Positions 17,747-27,656 of a stretch of DNA of 64,000 nt are shown piece after piece. This stretch comes from GCA-003244245 sp963823755 (GTDB taxonomy: Bacteria; Actinomycetota; Actinomycetes; Mycobacteriales; Pseudonocardiaceae). The notes below the pieces were generated by a model. It worked only from the letters and a program-made list of their open reading frames with translations. It was not told the origin of the DNA and ran no database searches. Numbering within the stretch: the first letter of the stretch is position 1; each line of letters begins with the position of its first letter. Location of the stretch: NCBI GenBank assembly GCA_963823755.1, contig CAWGMP010000028.1, positions 62,001 through 126,000 of the forward strand, in the 5' to 3' direction. A program made the translations under genes and the position numbers.

Positions 17747-18271
17747 TCAGCCGGCCGCCGGGTGGGCCGGATCGACCCATGGCACGTGCTCGGGCTCGGC
17801 CACCCCGTCGATGTCCAGGTTGACCACGATCGGCTCCTGGCCACTGCGGGTCACCACGCACTCGAGCGGTTCGGCGTCGAGGGCGTTGATCTCCTGGTGC
17901 GGCACGAACGGCGGCACGAAGATGAAACCGCCTGGGCCGGCTTCGGCGGTGAATTCGAGGTTGTCGCCCCACCGCATCCGGGCCCGGCCGCGGATCACGT
18001 AGATCACGCTCTCCAGCTCGCCGTGGTGGTGCGCGCCGGTCTTCGCACCGGGGTGAATCGTGACGATCCCGGCCCACAGCTGCTTCGCGCCAGCCCGATC
18101 ATGGGTGACCGCGGCGGCACGATCCATCCCCGGTGTCTGGGGGGTGGTCGTGTCGAGCGCGTCGCAGGGAATGACCCGCACACCGTCGGTGCGCCAGTCC
18201 CGGGTTGCGCCCGTTTCGCCGGTGCCCATGTCGTGATGCTGCCACTGCCGCGCACCACCTCGGGCGGGCAC
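17747..18271 (-). CDS. Cupin-domain protein
   Basis: Up to 174 residues from 18271; the internal ATG at 18229 gives 160 and starts at the more family-like MGTGETGATRDWRTDG. The cupin motif 1 pattern is seen as HPGAKTGAHHHGELESVIYVIRGR (His-His-Glu metal ligands), and motif 2 as PGGFIFVPPFVPHQEIN with the last His. This single-domain bicupin-fold protein resembles small actinobacterial cupins of unknown substrate. It is not in an operon with its neighbours. Confidence 0.8.
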   Translation of the reverse strand: MPARGGARQWQHHDMGTGETGATRDWRTDGVRVIPCDALDTTTPQTPGMDRAAAVTHDRAGAKQLWAGIVTIHPGAKTGAHHHGELESVIYVIRGRARMRWGDNLEFTAEAGPGGFIFVPPFVPHQEINALDAEPLECVVTRSGQEPIVVNLDIDGVAEPEHVPWVDPAHPAAG

Positions 18272-18357
18272 CGCGGATTTTCCTCTAGAGTGGGGATTGC
18301 CGACAGCGGCGCACGCGACGAGCTCGATCAGCTCGAGGGTAGAAGGCGGACCGTGAC

Positions 18358-18633
18358 GTGAAGCATGATGGTGCGGAGGTCCCGGACAGCGGGGATGCCG
18401 TGCGGCACGAGTTGGCCGAGATGCGCGAGCGGATGGCTGTGATCAAGCAAGAGGCCGCCGTCGAGGTGGACCGTAAATGGGTGTCACCGTGGCGAACCCC
18501 TGATGTGTTCGACCTCAAGGTGAGAACGAGGCTGACGGCGCACAAGGAGTACCGGTCGCTGCAGGACCGGGTCCGGGATGTCGAGGCCGGCCTTGCCGCG
18601 GAGCCCCATGACCCCACGGAGACCGGCACGTGA
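18358..18633 (+). CDS. Small hypothetical protein with predicted coiled coil
   Basis: 91 residues from GTG 18358. Charged and helical: AVRHELAEMRERMAVIKQEA (coiled-coil-like), then WVSPWRTPDVFDLKVRTRLTA, then a second helix EYRSLQDRVRDVEAGL. No family recognised. It is followed at 94 bases by the CBS protein. Codon bias and third-position GC fit coding. Confidence 0.5.
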   Translation: MKHDGAEVPDSGDAVRHELAEMRERMAVIKQEAAVEVDRKWVSPWRTPDVFDLKVRTRLTAHKEYRSLQDRVRDVEAGLAAEPHDPTETGT

Positions 18634-18726
18634 GGGCGGCGTCACAGTGATGCTTGAGTAGATCCCCTGGTGGGAGCCTTCATCGCGCGGGACCATGGAG
18701 GGACCTGCGTCATCGGGAGGGGACTG

Positions 18727-19170
18727 ATGAAGGTCGAGGAAATCCTGAAGTCGAAGGGTCGATCGGTCGAGACCATCGAGGTCGACGCGAGTATCGCCGA
18801 GGCGGTGGGCAGGCTGAACGGTCCTCCTCAGATCGGGGCACTGGTCGTCCGCGACGATGATGAACAGCGGCCGATCGTCGGCACGCTCACTGAGCGCGAC
18901 ATCATCCGCGGTCTCGGCAAGTACGGCGCCAAGCTCCTGACCATGCAGGTCACCACGGTGATGTCGCGCAACATTCCGGTCTGCTCGCCAGAAGACAGCA
19001 TCACGCGGCTGATGCAGCAGATGACGGCTTCCCGCTACCGTCACCTGCCAGTAGTGGACCACGGCAAGCTGACCGGCCTGGTCAGCATCGGCGACGTGGT
19101 CAAGGCACGGATCGCGGACATGGAACTGGAGACCGGCCTACTCCGGGATCTCTACATCGCGCGTAGTTGA
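18727..19170 (+). CDS. CBS-domain-pair protein
   Basis: 147 residues from ATG 18727, which has GGGAGGGG just upstream; the longer frame to 18670 adds nothing conserved. Two CBS motifs fill the protein: one around LNGPPQIGALVVRDDDEQRPIVGTLTERDI, the second around MSRNIPVCSPEDSITRLMQQ and YRHLPVVDHGKLTGLVSIGDVV. Stand-alone CBS pairs of this type (hypoxic-response-protein-like) bind adenosyl nucleotides and regulate partners. No partner gene is adjacent. Confidence 0.85.
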   Translation: MKVEEILKSKGRSVETIEVDASIAEAVGRLNGPPQIGALVVRDDDEQRPIVGTLTERDIIRGLGKYGAKLLTMQVTTVMSRNIPVCSPEDSITRLMQQMTASRYRHLPVVDHGKLTGLVSIGDVVKARIADMELETGLLRDLYIARS

Positions 19171-19231
19171 CGTCCCCGATCAGCCCGTCGGCTCCGAGGC
19201 CTCGCCGAGGAGCACGATCGGGAAAGCCCCG

Positions 19232-20647
19232 TTACTTCGCGCCGACGAATGTGAACTCCAGAATCGAACCGGGATTGTCGAGCTTCTCAGTCGGGGGGCC
19301 GAACTTGGGTCCGGCCCGGCCGGTGCTGTCCGTCGCGATATAGACGGTTCGATCGTCCGGGCTCAGGGTGAGATCCCGGTAGCGATTCGTGGTCTTGAAG
19401 AACTGAGTGATGTCACCTTGTACCGAGCCGCCATCCTGGGTGAGCCGTAAGCAGTAGAGTGCACCGTTTTTCAGGCTCGTCACCAGCAGAGAGTTACGCC
19501 AACCGTCGAACCCACCCTTGTCGGCCGGCACGTAGTCCATACTGGACGGCGCGATCGACGGCCAGCAGATGTATGACTGGTCACCGCAGGCCGGGTCCTG
19601 AAAGTTGTATCCGTTGGGGACGGTGTAGAGCGTCTTCAGGGGGTCTGCATAGTCCGGACTGCTCCAGGCGGTCTCGCTCTGCTGAGGAACGGACGGCGGG
19701 ATCGTGAAGTTGTCGTAATGCAGGTCGGTGCACGGCGGCGTAGTCGATGCGGACCAGTTCGCATATATATAAGACTGGTCGTCCTTGAAACCGGACACAT
19801 AAGGCCAACCGTAGTTCTTTCCGGCCTGGATCAAGTTGATCTCATCGTCGGCCTTGGGACCATGCTCTGCCGAGAACAGCCGGCCACCCGGTCCGAAGAC
19901 CAGACCCTGTGGGTTTCGGTGACCATACGAGTAGATATGACTCCGCACACCCTTGATCACCGGGTTGTCTGAGGGGATACTGCCGTCGAGATTCAGTCTC
20001 AGGGTCTTGCCGACGTAGGTCGCCCAGTTTTTGGCGTCGACGTCGCCCGCAGTGGGCAGGTCTTGTGCTCGGATCGGGTTGCAGAAGCGCTCGAACTGGT
20101 TGTTCCCCTGGTCCCCGATCGAATAGTAGAGCTTCTGGTCGGGGCCGACCAGCAGGCGCCCGGAATTGTGGTCTGTGCTCGCCGACAGACCCGTGATCAC
20201 GTCCACCGGATGGCTCAGGGTGTGCGCTGCCGGGTCGTAGGTGAAGCGGGTTATCTTGGTGCGGCGATCGACTGTAGGACCGGGGTCGGCATCGTAGGTG
20301 TACGCGACGAAGACATCGTTTCCCCCCTTCAGGAAGTTCGGTCCGAATGCCATGCCGAGCAAGCCGTCCTGGCTCTCGGTGGAGTACACGTCCGCGATGG
20401 TGATCACAGTGCTCTTCGAGCCGTCCCTCGGGTTCACCCGGGTGACTCTCTTACCCATCTTCTCGGTAACCCAGAGAAAGCCGTCGGGACCCCAGGTGAT
20501 CTCCCACGGGTCCGCCAAGCCGGTGGCCAGGACGCGAAATGTGAACGGCTCACCTGGACGTGCCGCGTCCGATGGTTGTCCTTGCGGGGCCATACAACCT
20601 GGCGCCGACAACGCAACCAGGGTCGCCAGGGCCAGAAATCGTTTCAT
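19232..20647 (-). CDS. PQQ-dependent sugar dehydrogenase (soluble glucose/aldose type), lipoprotein
   Basis: 471 residues when started at ATG 20647, which has GGAAAG upstream and a good signal sequence (MKRFLALATLVALSAPGC, Cys18 a likely lipidation site). The longer frame to 21109 is antisense to the STAS gene. Beta-propeller motifs of the GSDH family are clear: LADPWEITWGPDGFLWVTE, DGLLGMAFGP, HNSGRLLVGPDQKLYYSIGDQG, SYGHRNPQGLVFGPGGRLF, and SAEHGPKADDEINLIQAGKN with GWPYVSG. It probably oxidises sugars or aldoses with PQQ at the cell surface. Confidence 0.88.
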   Translation of the reverse strand: MKRFLALATLVALSAPGCMAPQGQPSDAARPGEPFTFRVLATGLADPWEITWGPDGFLWVTEKMGKRVTRVNPRDGSKSTVITIADVYSTESQDGLLGMAFGPNFLKGGNDVFVAYTYDADPGPTVDRRTKITRFTYDPAAHTLSHPVDVITGLSASTDHNSGRLLVGPDQKLYYSIGDQGNNQFERFCNPIRAQDLPTAGDVDAKNWATYVGKTLRLNLDGSIPSDNPVIKGVRSHIYSYGHRNPQGLVFGPGGRLFSAEHGPKADDEINLIQAGKNYGWPYVSGFKDDQSYIYANWSASTTPPCTDLHYDNFTIPPSVPQQSETAWSSPDYADPLKTLYTVPNGYNFQDPACGDQSYICWPSIAPSSMDYVPADKGGFDGWRNSLLVTSLKNGALYCLRLTQDGGSVQGDITQFFKTTNRYRDLTLSPDDRTVYIATDSTGRAGPKFGPPTEKLDNPGSILEFTFVGAK

Positions 20648-20852
20648 GCGTCGCTTTCCGTGCTCGGACTGATGAGGGTGTGGCTGGTGAGCACCATGGT
20701 GCCGCATCCGGTAGCCGCCCAGCTGGCGGGGCGACCGTAGGGTCACCCACTGTGGCGTGCGGCCGTGTGCCGCCGCGCTGCGGGATGACCCACGCCGTCG
20801 TAGGGTCGTCGGAGAGTTTCCAGCGCGGCCCGTGAGCAGGAGTGGTGGATCG

Positions 20853-21581
20853 ATGGATGCCGTACTCGACATCACCGTGCGTCGCCACGGGCAGGTGGTG
20901 ATAGTACATCCACGCGGAGTCCTGACGTCGCGTACTGCGACACGATTGCGCCAAGTGCTGGTCAGAGAGCTGCTCAACCGTGGCCAAGTGGTGGTCGATC
21001 TCGACCGGTTCCAGCTGGAGCAGGCGTCGTGGACGGAGATTTTTCCCGCCGCGCTGGCCGAATGCGGTGGTTGGCCTGCCGCGAAGGTCGCACTGTGCCG
21101 GCCCGACAAGGAGATGGCGCAGGCGTTGGCGGCTCGAGGGATATCCAGCTTGGTGCCGGTGTATCACCTGCTGCTGGAGGCCGAAGGCGCGATCGACCGC
21201 CGGCCCGATGTCGTGCGCACCCAGACCCGGTTGCCCTGCGATATGGGGGCCTCGGCCGCGGCGCGGCAACTGGTCCGCGAGATGTGCCCGCTGTGGCAAG
21301 TCGATGACGAGCTGCAAGACACCGCGCAGGTGGTGGTCAGCGAGCTTGTCGGCATCGCCGTAGGACCCGTGGGTGCCTCCGCCGGGTTGACGCTGGAGCG
21401 AGGGACCCGCGGGCTGCGGGTAGCCGTCCGGGATGTCCACCCCAGCGATTTCTCCCGACACGAGGAGCGCTCGACCGACGAGCTCGGGTTGGGAGTGGAG
21501 ATGCTCGGGAACCTCACCACGGCATGGGGTGTCGACATCCAGGCCGGCGGCAAGATCGCATGGGCTGAGATGGCCCAGTGA
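20853..21581 (+). CDS. STAS-domain protein with C-terminal ATPase-like region
   Basis: 242 residues from ATG 20853 (AGGAG upstream). Residues 1-100 resemble a STAS/anti-sigma-antagonist fold (ITVRRHGQVVIVHPRGVLTSRTATRLRQ..., then a VVDLDRFQLEQAS strand). Residues 130-240 resemble the HATPase_c-type region of actinobacterial anti-sigma-factor kinases (LVREMCPLWQVDDELQDTAQVVVSELVG), though the nucleotide-binding glycine box is poorly formed. Probably a regulator in a partner-switching pathway. No sigma factor gene is nearby. Confidence 0.65.
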   Translation: MDAVLDITVRRHGQVVIVHPRGVLTSRTATRLRQVLVRELLNRGQVVVDLDRFQLEQASWTEIFPAALAECGGWPAAKVALCRPDKEMAQALAARGISSLVPVYHLLLEAEGAIDRRPDVVRTQTRLPCDMGASAAARQLVREMCPLWQVDDELQDTAQVVVSELVGIAVGPVGASAGLTLERGTRGLRVAVRDVHPSDFSRHEERSTDELGLGVEMLGNLTTAWGVDIQAGGKIAWAEMAQ

Positions 21582-21582
21582 C

Positions 21583-22242
21583 TCAGAGCGTTCGCCTCGA
21601 ATCATTGTCGCTGGCCAGGCGCCTTTCGGAGAGCTCCCAGGCGCGCCGGTACGCCTCGTCGGCGCGACGCTGCGCGTCCTCGCGCACCAACTGCTCCTGC
21701 TCCGGAGTGGCGTGACCCTCGGCGACCGCCATCTCCGCGGCCACCCAGCGGTCATTCTCCGGGTCGCCGTTCTCAGCGCCGGCACTCCGATAGTCGCGGT
21801 GCCGACTCTGGTAGTAGGGATTGTCCGCCGACAGGCCGCCACTGAACCGACCGTAGGCGCCGAGAAACAGCAGCAGCATCCCGGCGATGAAACTGAAAAC
21901 CACATTCGACACGCGGAAAGCCAGCAGGTTGAACTTGGTGTCCAACACGGCCAGGTTGAGCAAGCCGGAGAGGAGGAAGAGCAGGCCTATGACTACCGTG
22001 ATCGTCGAGGCGATCCGGCCGCCTCGCAAGGCAGCGCCGATGAGAACCACACTGACGACGAGCGATATCGTCGACAGCAAGCCGTTCGACGCCAACCCGA
22101 GCACGACTTCTCCGCGAACAGCGAGGAACTCCAGCCGGTCAATGACCCCGAGAACCCCGAACACTCCCAACCCGACACCGAGCACCGCTGCGCCGATACG
22201 GTGCACGAGGTCCAGTCGTCTTCCAGACGGGGAAGGCACCAT
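21583..22242 (-). CDS. DUF4383 membrane protein
   Basis: 219 residues. Four hydrophobic spans (GAAVLGVGLGVFGVLGVID; ISLVVSVVLIGAALRGG; STITVVIGLLFLLSGLLNLAV; VSNVVFSFIAGMLLLFLGAYG) with the LDTKFNLLAFRVSNVVFS block typical of DUF4383. A hydrophilic, charged C-terminal tail of about 65 residues follows (WVAAEMAVAEGHATPEQEQL). Function unknown. Convergent with the STAS gene; the stops are 1 base apart. Confidence 0.8.
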   Translation of the reverse strand: MVPSPSGRRLDLVHRIGAAVLGVGLGVFGVLGVIDRLEFLAVRGEVVLGLASNGLLSTISLVVSVVLIGAALRGGRIASTITVVIGLLFLLSGLLNLAVLDTKFNLLAFRVSNVVFSFIAGMLLLFLGAYGRFSGGLSADNPYYQSRHRDYRSAGAENGDPENDRWVAAEMAVAEGHATPEQEQLVREDAQRRADEAYRRAWELSERRLASDNDSRRTL

Positions 22243-22361
22243 ACTATTTCACGGTACTCCCCTCGTTTATTGATAGTAAGTGCGATACAGGTGCAGGAAC
22301 AGACCAACACAGTGGACCCGCACGCGTCTACGGCGTTCGCTTCGGATGTAGATCTCCAGCG

Positions 22362-23786
22362 TCAGCCGAGGTCCTCCTCGCCCAGGCGGTGTACCCGGAT
22401 GAGGTTGGTGGAGCCGACGGTGGCCGGGGGAGATCCGGCCACGATCACCACCAGGTCGCCGGGCTGGTAGCGCCCGATCGACAGCATCGCCTGGTCCACC
22501 TGCCGGACCATCGCATCGGTGGTCTCGACGCGGGGGACCAGGAAGGTCTCGGTGCCCCAGGTCAGGGTGAGCTGGTTGCGTACCGGGGCCTCGGGGGTGA
22601 ACGCCAGCAGCGGCAGGTGGGTGTGCAGCCGGGCCAGCCTGCGGGCGGTGTCGCCGGACTGGGTGAACGCCACCAGCGCCTTGGCCTCCAGCAGCTCCCC
22701 GATCTCGAGGGCCGCGTAGGACAACACCCCACGTTTGGTTCGCGGCACGTGGTTGAGCGGGGGGACAGTCGGTGAGCCGACCTCCACGGCCTTCACGATG
22801 CGACTCATCGTCTGCACCGACTCGATCGGGTACCGACCCACACTGGTCTCCCCCGACAGCATCACCGCATCAGCACCATCGAGCACCGCATTGGCCACAT
22901 CCGAGGCCTCGGCCCGCGTCGGTCGAGCATGACCGATCATCGAGTCCAGCATCTGAGTAGCCACGATGATCGGCTTGGCGTTCTCCCTGGCCACCTGGAC
23001 GGCCCGTTTCTGCACCAGCGGCACGTTCTCCAGGGGCAACTCCACCCCCAGATCCCCCCGAGCCACCATCACCCCGTCAAAAGCCAGCACGATCGCCTCG
23101 AGATCATCCACCGCCTCGGGCTTCTCCAACTTCGCGATCACCGGCAGTCGCCCACCCGGCACCCGGTCCATCACCCGATGCACCACATCGATATCCGCCG
23201 GCGACCGCACGAACGACAACGCCACCCAATCCACCCGCAACCCCAGCGCGAACTCCAGATCAGCGATGTCCTTAGCCGACATCGCCGGCACCGACACATT
23301 CATCCCCGGCAACGACAACCCCTTATGATCACTGACCGTCCCCCCCTCCACCACCTCACACACCACCTCGCAGTCTTCGACCTTACGGACCACCAAGGCG
23401 ACCTTGCCGTCATCGACCAGCAACCGATCACCCTCACGAGCATCCTGAGCCAACCCCGCATACGTGGTCGACACCCGATCATGAGTACCGGGCACATCCT
23501 CGACGGTCACCCGCACCTCATCACCAGTCCGCCACTCCACCCGACCAGCCACGAACCGCCCCAACCGGATCTTGGGCCCCTGCAGATCACCCAGAATCCC
23601 CACCGCCCGACCCGACTCGTCACCCGCCTCCCGAATCATCGAATACACCCGCGCATGATCAGCGTGCGTACCATGACTGAAATTCAACCGAGCAACATCC
23701 ATCCCGGCCCCGACCAACTCCCGAATCTTCTCCGGGGTCGCAGTGATCGGCCCGATCGTACAAACGATCTTCACACGTCGACTCAC
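22362..23786 (-). CDS. pyk: Pyruvate kinase
   Basis: 474 residues, full length for the bacterial enzyme. It carries VCTIGPITATPEKI, the active-site arginine region GMDVARLNFSHGTHADH, the lysine/Mg site VIAKLEKPEAVDDLEAIV, the metal-binding MVARGDLGVELPLENVP and the signature ATQMLDSMI...PTRAEASDVANAVLDG with ADAVMLSGETSVGRYP. Catalyses phosphoenolpyruvate + ADP to pyruvate + ATP in glycolysis. An intact core gene in a region otherwise rich in broken genes. Many streptomycete-type genomes carry two pyk copies, so it need not be the only one. Confidence 0.97.
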   Translation of the reverse strand: MSRRVKIVCTIGPITATPEKIRELVGAGMDVARLNFSHGTHADHARVYSMIREAGDESGRAVGILGDLQGPKIRLGRFVAGRVEWRTGDEVRVTVEDVPGTHDRVSTTYAGLAQDAREGDRLLVDDGKVALVVRKVEDCEVVCEVVEGGTVSDHKGLSLPGMNVSVPAMSAKDIADLEFALGLRVDWVALSFVRSPADIDVVHRVMDRVPGGRLPVIAKLEKPEAVDDLEAIVLAFDGVMVARGDLGVELPLENVPLVQKRAVQVARENAKPIIVATQMLDSMIGHARPTRAEASDVANAVLDGADAVMLSGETSVGRYPIESVQTMSRIVKAVEVGSPTVPPLNHVPRTKRGVLSYAALEIGELLEAKALVAFTQSGDTARRLARLHTHLPLLAFTPEAPVRNQLTLTWGTETFLVPRVETTDAMVRQVDQAMLSIGRYQPGDLVVIVAGSPPATVGSTNLIRVHRLGEEDLG

Positions 23787-23875
23787 GTTCCGTAAGCTAG
23801 TCGAGTGAGGTTACGTCGTCATGTCGAACGGATAAGGCTCCTCGCTGCGGAGATGTTCTGCACGTGAGATGACTC

Positions 23876-24760
23876 ATGACTGCCTCCAGCGCAGCGCCGA
23901 CATTCGTGCTGATCACCGGTGCGGGCGCGACGTCGTTCCTGTGGACTCCGTTGGTCCGCGAGCTTGCCCTGCGAGGGCACCGCGCCCTGCCCGTCGAACT
24001 ACCCGGCCATGGGTTCGACGCCATATTTCCCGCCGGCTACCAGTGCCCCCAGGACCCTGAACTGCTCGCGAGGGCGCCGTCGCCCGTGGCCGAGCTCACC
24101 CTGGATGACTACGTCGCCCACACGCTGCAGATCGTGCGCCGGGTCGCCGACCACGGCCCGGTGGTTCTGATCGGGCACAGCATGGGCGGTAGCACCGTGA
24201 CCGGCGTCGCCAACTCCGCGCCCGAGCTGTTGGCTCGCATCGTGTACCTCTGCGCCTACTGCTGTGTCGAGCAGCCCAACGTGCCCGCCTACGCCCCGAA
24301 GCCCGGCGACGTCGACAGCTTGCTCAGCCGTGCGCGAGAGGTGGTCTGGATCGGTGACCCCGTCCGGACCGGAACGTCGCGGACCAACCCTCGTACCGGC
24401 GACTCGCAGGTCCTCGCTACCCAGCACGCGCTGTTGATGGCAGACCTCGACCCCGACCTGACGCCCGCGGTGCTCAACTACGCCCTGCAACCAGACGAGT
24501 CGCTCCACGCGATCCTCGCCGACGCTCAGGTCAATCCCACCACCTGGGCTCACCTGCCGCGTACCTATATCCGTACCACACACGATCGCGTCCTACCTCC
24601 AGCCGTGCAGGACCGCATGATCGCCGAAGCCGACGCCCTTGCCCCCACCAATCCCTTCGACGTGCACAGCCTCACGACGAGCCATCTCGCCCCGATCACC
24701 CAGCCGGCCGGGATCGCCGACATCCTCGCCGTTAGCTGGGATGGTGGTCGAGCAGAGTAA
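23876..24760 (+). CDS. Alpha/beta hydrolase (esterase-like)
   Basis: 294 residues from ATG 23876. It has the oxyanion strand FVLITGAGATSFLWTPLVREL, ELPGHGFDA, the nucleophile elbow LIGHSMGGSTVTG (Ser about 104), and a late His in DVHSLTTSHLAPITQPAG. A probable acid lies in TTHDRVLPP. Resembles the salicylate-esterase/hydroxynitrile-lyase-like branch (alpha/beta fold hydrolase 6). Substrate unknown. Divergent from pyk with 90 bases between starts. Confidence 0.85.
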   Translation: MTASSAAPTFVLITGAGATSFLWTPLVRELALRGHRALPVELPGHGFDAIFPAGYQCPQDPELLARAPSPVAELTLDDYVAHTLQIVRRVADHGPVVLIGHSMGGSTVTGVANSAPELLARIVYLCAYCCVEQPNVPAYAPKPGDVDSLLSRAREVVWIGDPVRTGTSRTNPRTGDSQVLATQHALLMADLDPDLTPAVLNYALQPDESLHAILADAQVNPTTWAHLPRTYIRTTHDRVLPPAVQDRMIAEADALAPTNPFDVHSLTTSHLAPITQPAGIADILAVSWDGGRAE

Positions 24761-24941
24761 GCAAGCGAGTGCAATGGCGAATGTACTACGCCATTCGGGT
24801 GGTTGGTCTTGATCCTTGTGACGTCTGGCGATCCGTTTCGATCATCCTGTACCAGGCTCAACCAGATAACGGCTCTGATGGGCAAGCGTCTCACGGCGGT
24901 GGTTAGGAGGAGTGTGACCTCGGGATCTGACAGGTGAGGTT

Positions 24942-27656
24942 GTGCCGGGCTGCCCAGAAGGGCTACCGGCGGCTTTTGCCACCCCTTTGGAGGCTCCGGT
25001 GACTACAACAGCAGCGATCGCCATCGGGATCCTCGCCTGGGTCTTGATGGCGATCCCGCTTGCGCTATTCGTTGCACGGGTGAATCAGCTGAGCAGGCCG
25101 CGGGCCCCGGTGGTCGAGCTGCCCCTGGCGCCTTCGGTCGGGAAGCCGGTCTTCGATCCCACCGTCGAGGCGAAGGCCCGGTTCCCGGCCGAGCCGACGC
25201 GGTTCGTCGGCCGTGCCCAGGCGATGGCTGCAGCCGGCACCGCATTGGCTCCGGCATCCGAGCATAGGGCGGTGGTGTTTCATGGGATAGCCGGTGTGGG
25301 CAAGACCACCTGCGCGGTGGAGCTCGCCTACCGCAGCCGGCGCACCTTCGTCACGTTGGTGTTCTGGTCGGCGCCCACCGATCCGGATCAGTTCGGTGAT
25401 GCGCTGCGCCTGCTGGCGGTGGCGTTGGAGGCGCAGCTGACCGACTACAGGTTCGTGATGGTCGAGGAGATTGCCACCCTGGAGCGTCTGCAGGATTTCC
25501 TGCCCACCCTCACCGACGTCCTCGCTGACGCGAGCCTGCTGCTGGTCCTGGACAATCTCGAAACCTTGCTCACCCCCGAAGGCCAGTGGCGCGACCTTCG
25601 CTGGGCGCCGCTGATCGGCGCGCTCACCGGCCATCACGGGTCCTCCCGGGTGATCCTGACCAGTCGAACCATGCCGGCCGGGCTGAACCCCAACACGGTG
25701 CTGATCCAGCCAGTGCACGCGCTGTCCCGGAACGAGTCCCTATGGCTGGTCCGGAGGCTGCCCAACCTGCGTGCGTTGCTGCACACCGTGGCGCTGGGCC
25801 GCCGTGTGCTTACCCTGGCCCAGGGCCATCCCACACTGCTGGAACTCGCCGACGCAGCCGCAGGCGACCCGCCCCGGCTGGCCTACCAGCTGGCCGAGAT
25901 CGAAGCAGCGGTGAACGGGACGGCGTTGGCGGCGTCTCTCCCCGAGGATGACACCAGGCTCGACGCCGAGCAAGCGCTGCAGATCTTCACCACGTGGACC
26001 ATCACCGTCGCCGCAACCCTGCCCGCCCCGGCGCGGCTGCTGCTGCAAGTACTGTGCCGGGTCGAGGAGACCGACCGCAGCACGGCTGTCGTCGGCGCGA
26101 ACTGGGCTGCCCTGTGGCGACGCTTGGACCGGCCTGGTGAACCACCACCACTGGCCTCAGCGGTCGCTTCGCTGGTCACCGCCGCACTGATCGCCACCGA
26201 CCCGATCGAGGATCCCACCGAGCCCGTGCGCTACCGGATCCACCCCGGCATCGTCGAGGCCATCCACGCAGTGACCCCGGAGCCGGTCACTGCCGCGGTT
26301 GACGCGCAACTCACCGCTTGGTGGACCGCTGTCGTCGGCGGTTGGGCGATCGAACAGCACCAAGCCGGCAAGGACACCAGTGGATTCAGGGTGTGGGCCA
26401 GCCTGGCCGCCGCCCGCTACCTCCTGCGTCAACACGACTGGAACACCGCCAGTTGTCTGCTCGAACGCGCCCTGATCCAGGAGGCCTACTCCCCGGTCGC
26501 CTCGCTGGCTGTCGTCCCCCTGCTGCGGCGCATCGCCGAGGCGACCGGCGCTCTCAAAGACCTCACCGTGCTCGCCGCCGCTGTGCGGAAAGTGGATCCC
26601 GGTGAGGCCGAAATCCTCCTGCGCCGCGCTTACGACCAAGCCACGACCGAGAGCGAACATGGGCTTGCCTCCGCCACCGCAGGTGACCTGGTCACTCTGC
26701 TGCGTGACCAAGGCAGGCTTCGTGAGGCCCTCATCCAGGCCGACCAAAAGATCGAGCACACCCGCCGGGCCGGGTTCGGGGCTTGGACCCAACTCAGCGA
26801 CCAAGGACGGCGACTGCAGATACTCGGCCTGCTCGGCCACCATGAGCAGATCCTCCTCGACTTGCCCACGTTGCGCACCCGGATGGCCAGCCTGCCCGAC
26901 CAGCGCGCCCACAACGACCGCGTGAACCCGTGGAATGCCCGGGAAGGCGTTCTCGATATCGGCCGCTTGTCCGCGATGGCCTTGCAACGGTGGGACGAAG
27001 CGCTCGAGCTCAACAATGAGATCGCCAGCACCAGACGACGGCGCGACGCCAGCGCCCACGAGATCGCCCGCACCCGGTTCAACGACTACGTCCCGCTGCT
27101 TCACCTTGGTCGGCTAGCCGACATCGACCGACTACTGCGCGACTGCCAGGACGTCTTCGCCACCATCGGTGACATTGCGCAGCTCGCTATGGTCTACAGT
27201 GCCCGCGCCGATCTGGAAGACAAACGTGACCACCCAGTAGCCGCCGTCGAGTTCCAGCGTACCGCGCTGCGCCTCTGCTACCTCCACCCCGACTCGCGCG
27301 AGGTCTCCACAGCGCACCATCACCTCGCCGATTACCTATCCCGCATCACCGGGAAATCCGCCGAACAGCGCGCCCACCGCCTCACCGCGTCACTTGTCAA
27401 CCACCTCACCGGCGACACCCATGAGCTCACCAACACGCTCACGACACTGGCCAGCGAGCTCCGCAACGACACCATTGGCCCCGATGCGCCGGTGCTTCCC
27501 GCGACCCTGCCCGAGATCACCCGCCTGGTCGACGCCGATGACGGGATCCGTCTCGGCGATCTCGTGCTCGCCTTGTGCCCCGACCCCGCCACCGCCGAGC
27601 GTGCCCTGGCCGACCTGTTGACCACCGCCGCGATCTCCGCCGACCAAACCCAGTAG
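24942..27656 (+). CDS. Large STAND-type NTPase with N-terminal membrane segment and TPR repeats
   Basis: 904 residues from GTG 24942; the in-frame GTG of VTTTAAIA... at about 24999 is an alternative. A hydrophobic span (AIAIGILAWVLMAIPLALFV) precedes the NTPase: Walker A VVFHGIAGVGKTTCAVELAY (about residues 107-126), Walker B SLLLVLDNLETLLTPEGQ and the sensor motif SSRVILTSRTMPAG. A winged-helix-like region follows, then from about residue 510 helical TPR-type repeats. The order NTPase-TPR is that of NB-ARC/STAND switches used in signalling or immunity. No effector domain is fused; the TIR gene at 28024-29046 lies on the opposite strand 370 bases away. Confidence 0.8.
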   Translation: MPGCPEGLPAAFATPLEAPVTTTAAIAIGILAWVLMAIPLALFVARVNQLSRPRAPVVELPLAPSVGKPVFDPTVEAKARFPAEPTRFVGRAQAMAAAGTALAPASEHRAVVFHGIAGVGKTTCAVELAYRSRRTFVTLVFWSAPTDPDQFGDALRLLAVALEAQLTDYRFVMVEEIATLERLQDFLPTLTDVLADASLLLVLDNLETLLTPEGQWRDLRWAPLIGALTGHHGSSRVILTSRTMPAGLNPNTVLIQPVHALSRNESLWLVRRLPNLRALLHTVALGRRVLTLAQGHPTLLELADAAAGDPPRLAYQLAEIEAAVNGTALAASLPEDDTRLDAEQALQIFTTWTITVAATLPAPARLLLQVLCRVEETDRSTAVVGANWAALWRRLDRPGEPPPLASAVASLVTAALIATDPIEDPTEPVRYRIHPGIVEAIHAVTPEPVTAAVDAQLTAWWTAVVGGWAIEQHQAGKDTSGFRVWASLAAARYLLRQHDWNTASCLLERALIQEAYSPVASLAVVPLLRRIAEATGALKDLTVLAAAVRKVDPGEAEILLRRAYDQATTESEHGLASATAGDLVTLLRDQGRLREALIQADQKIEHTRRAGFGAWTQLSDQGRRLQILGLLGHHEQILLDLPTLRTRMASLPDQRAHNDRVNPWNAREGVLDIGRLSAMALQRWDEALELNNEIASTRRRRDASAHEIARTRFNDYVPLLHLGRLADIDRLLRDCQDVFATIGDIAQLAMVYSARADLEDKRDHPVAAVEFQRTALRLCYLHPDSREVSTAHHHLADYLSRITGKSAEQRAHRLTASLVNHLTGDTHELTNTLTTLASELRNDTIGPDAPVLPATLPEITRLVDADDGIRLGDLVLALCPDPATAERALADLLTTAAISADQTQ

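Noticed and set aside
22929..23795. 288-codon plus-strand open frame over pyruvate kinase
   Set aside because: Antisense shadow of pyk; His/Pro-rich composition typical of reverse-frame translation.
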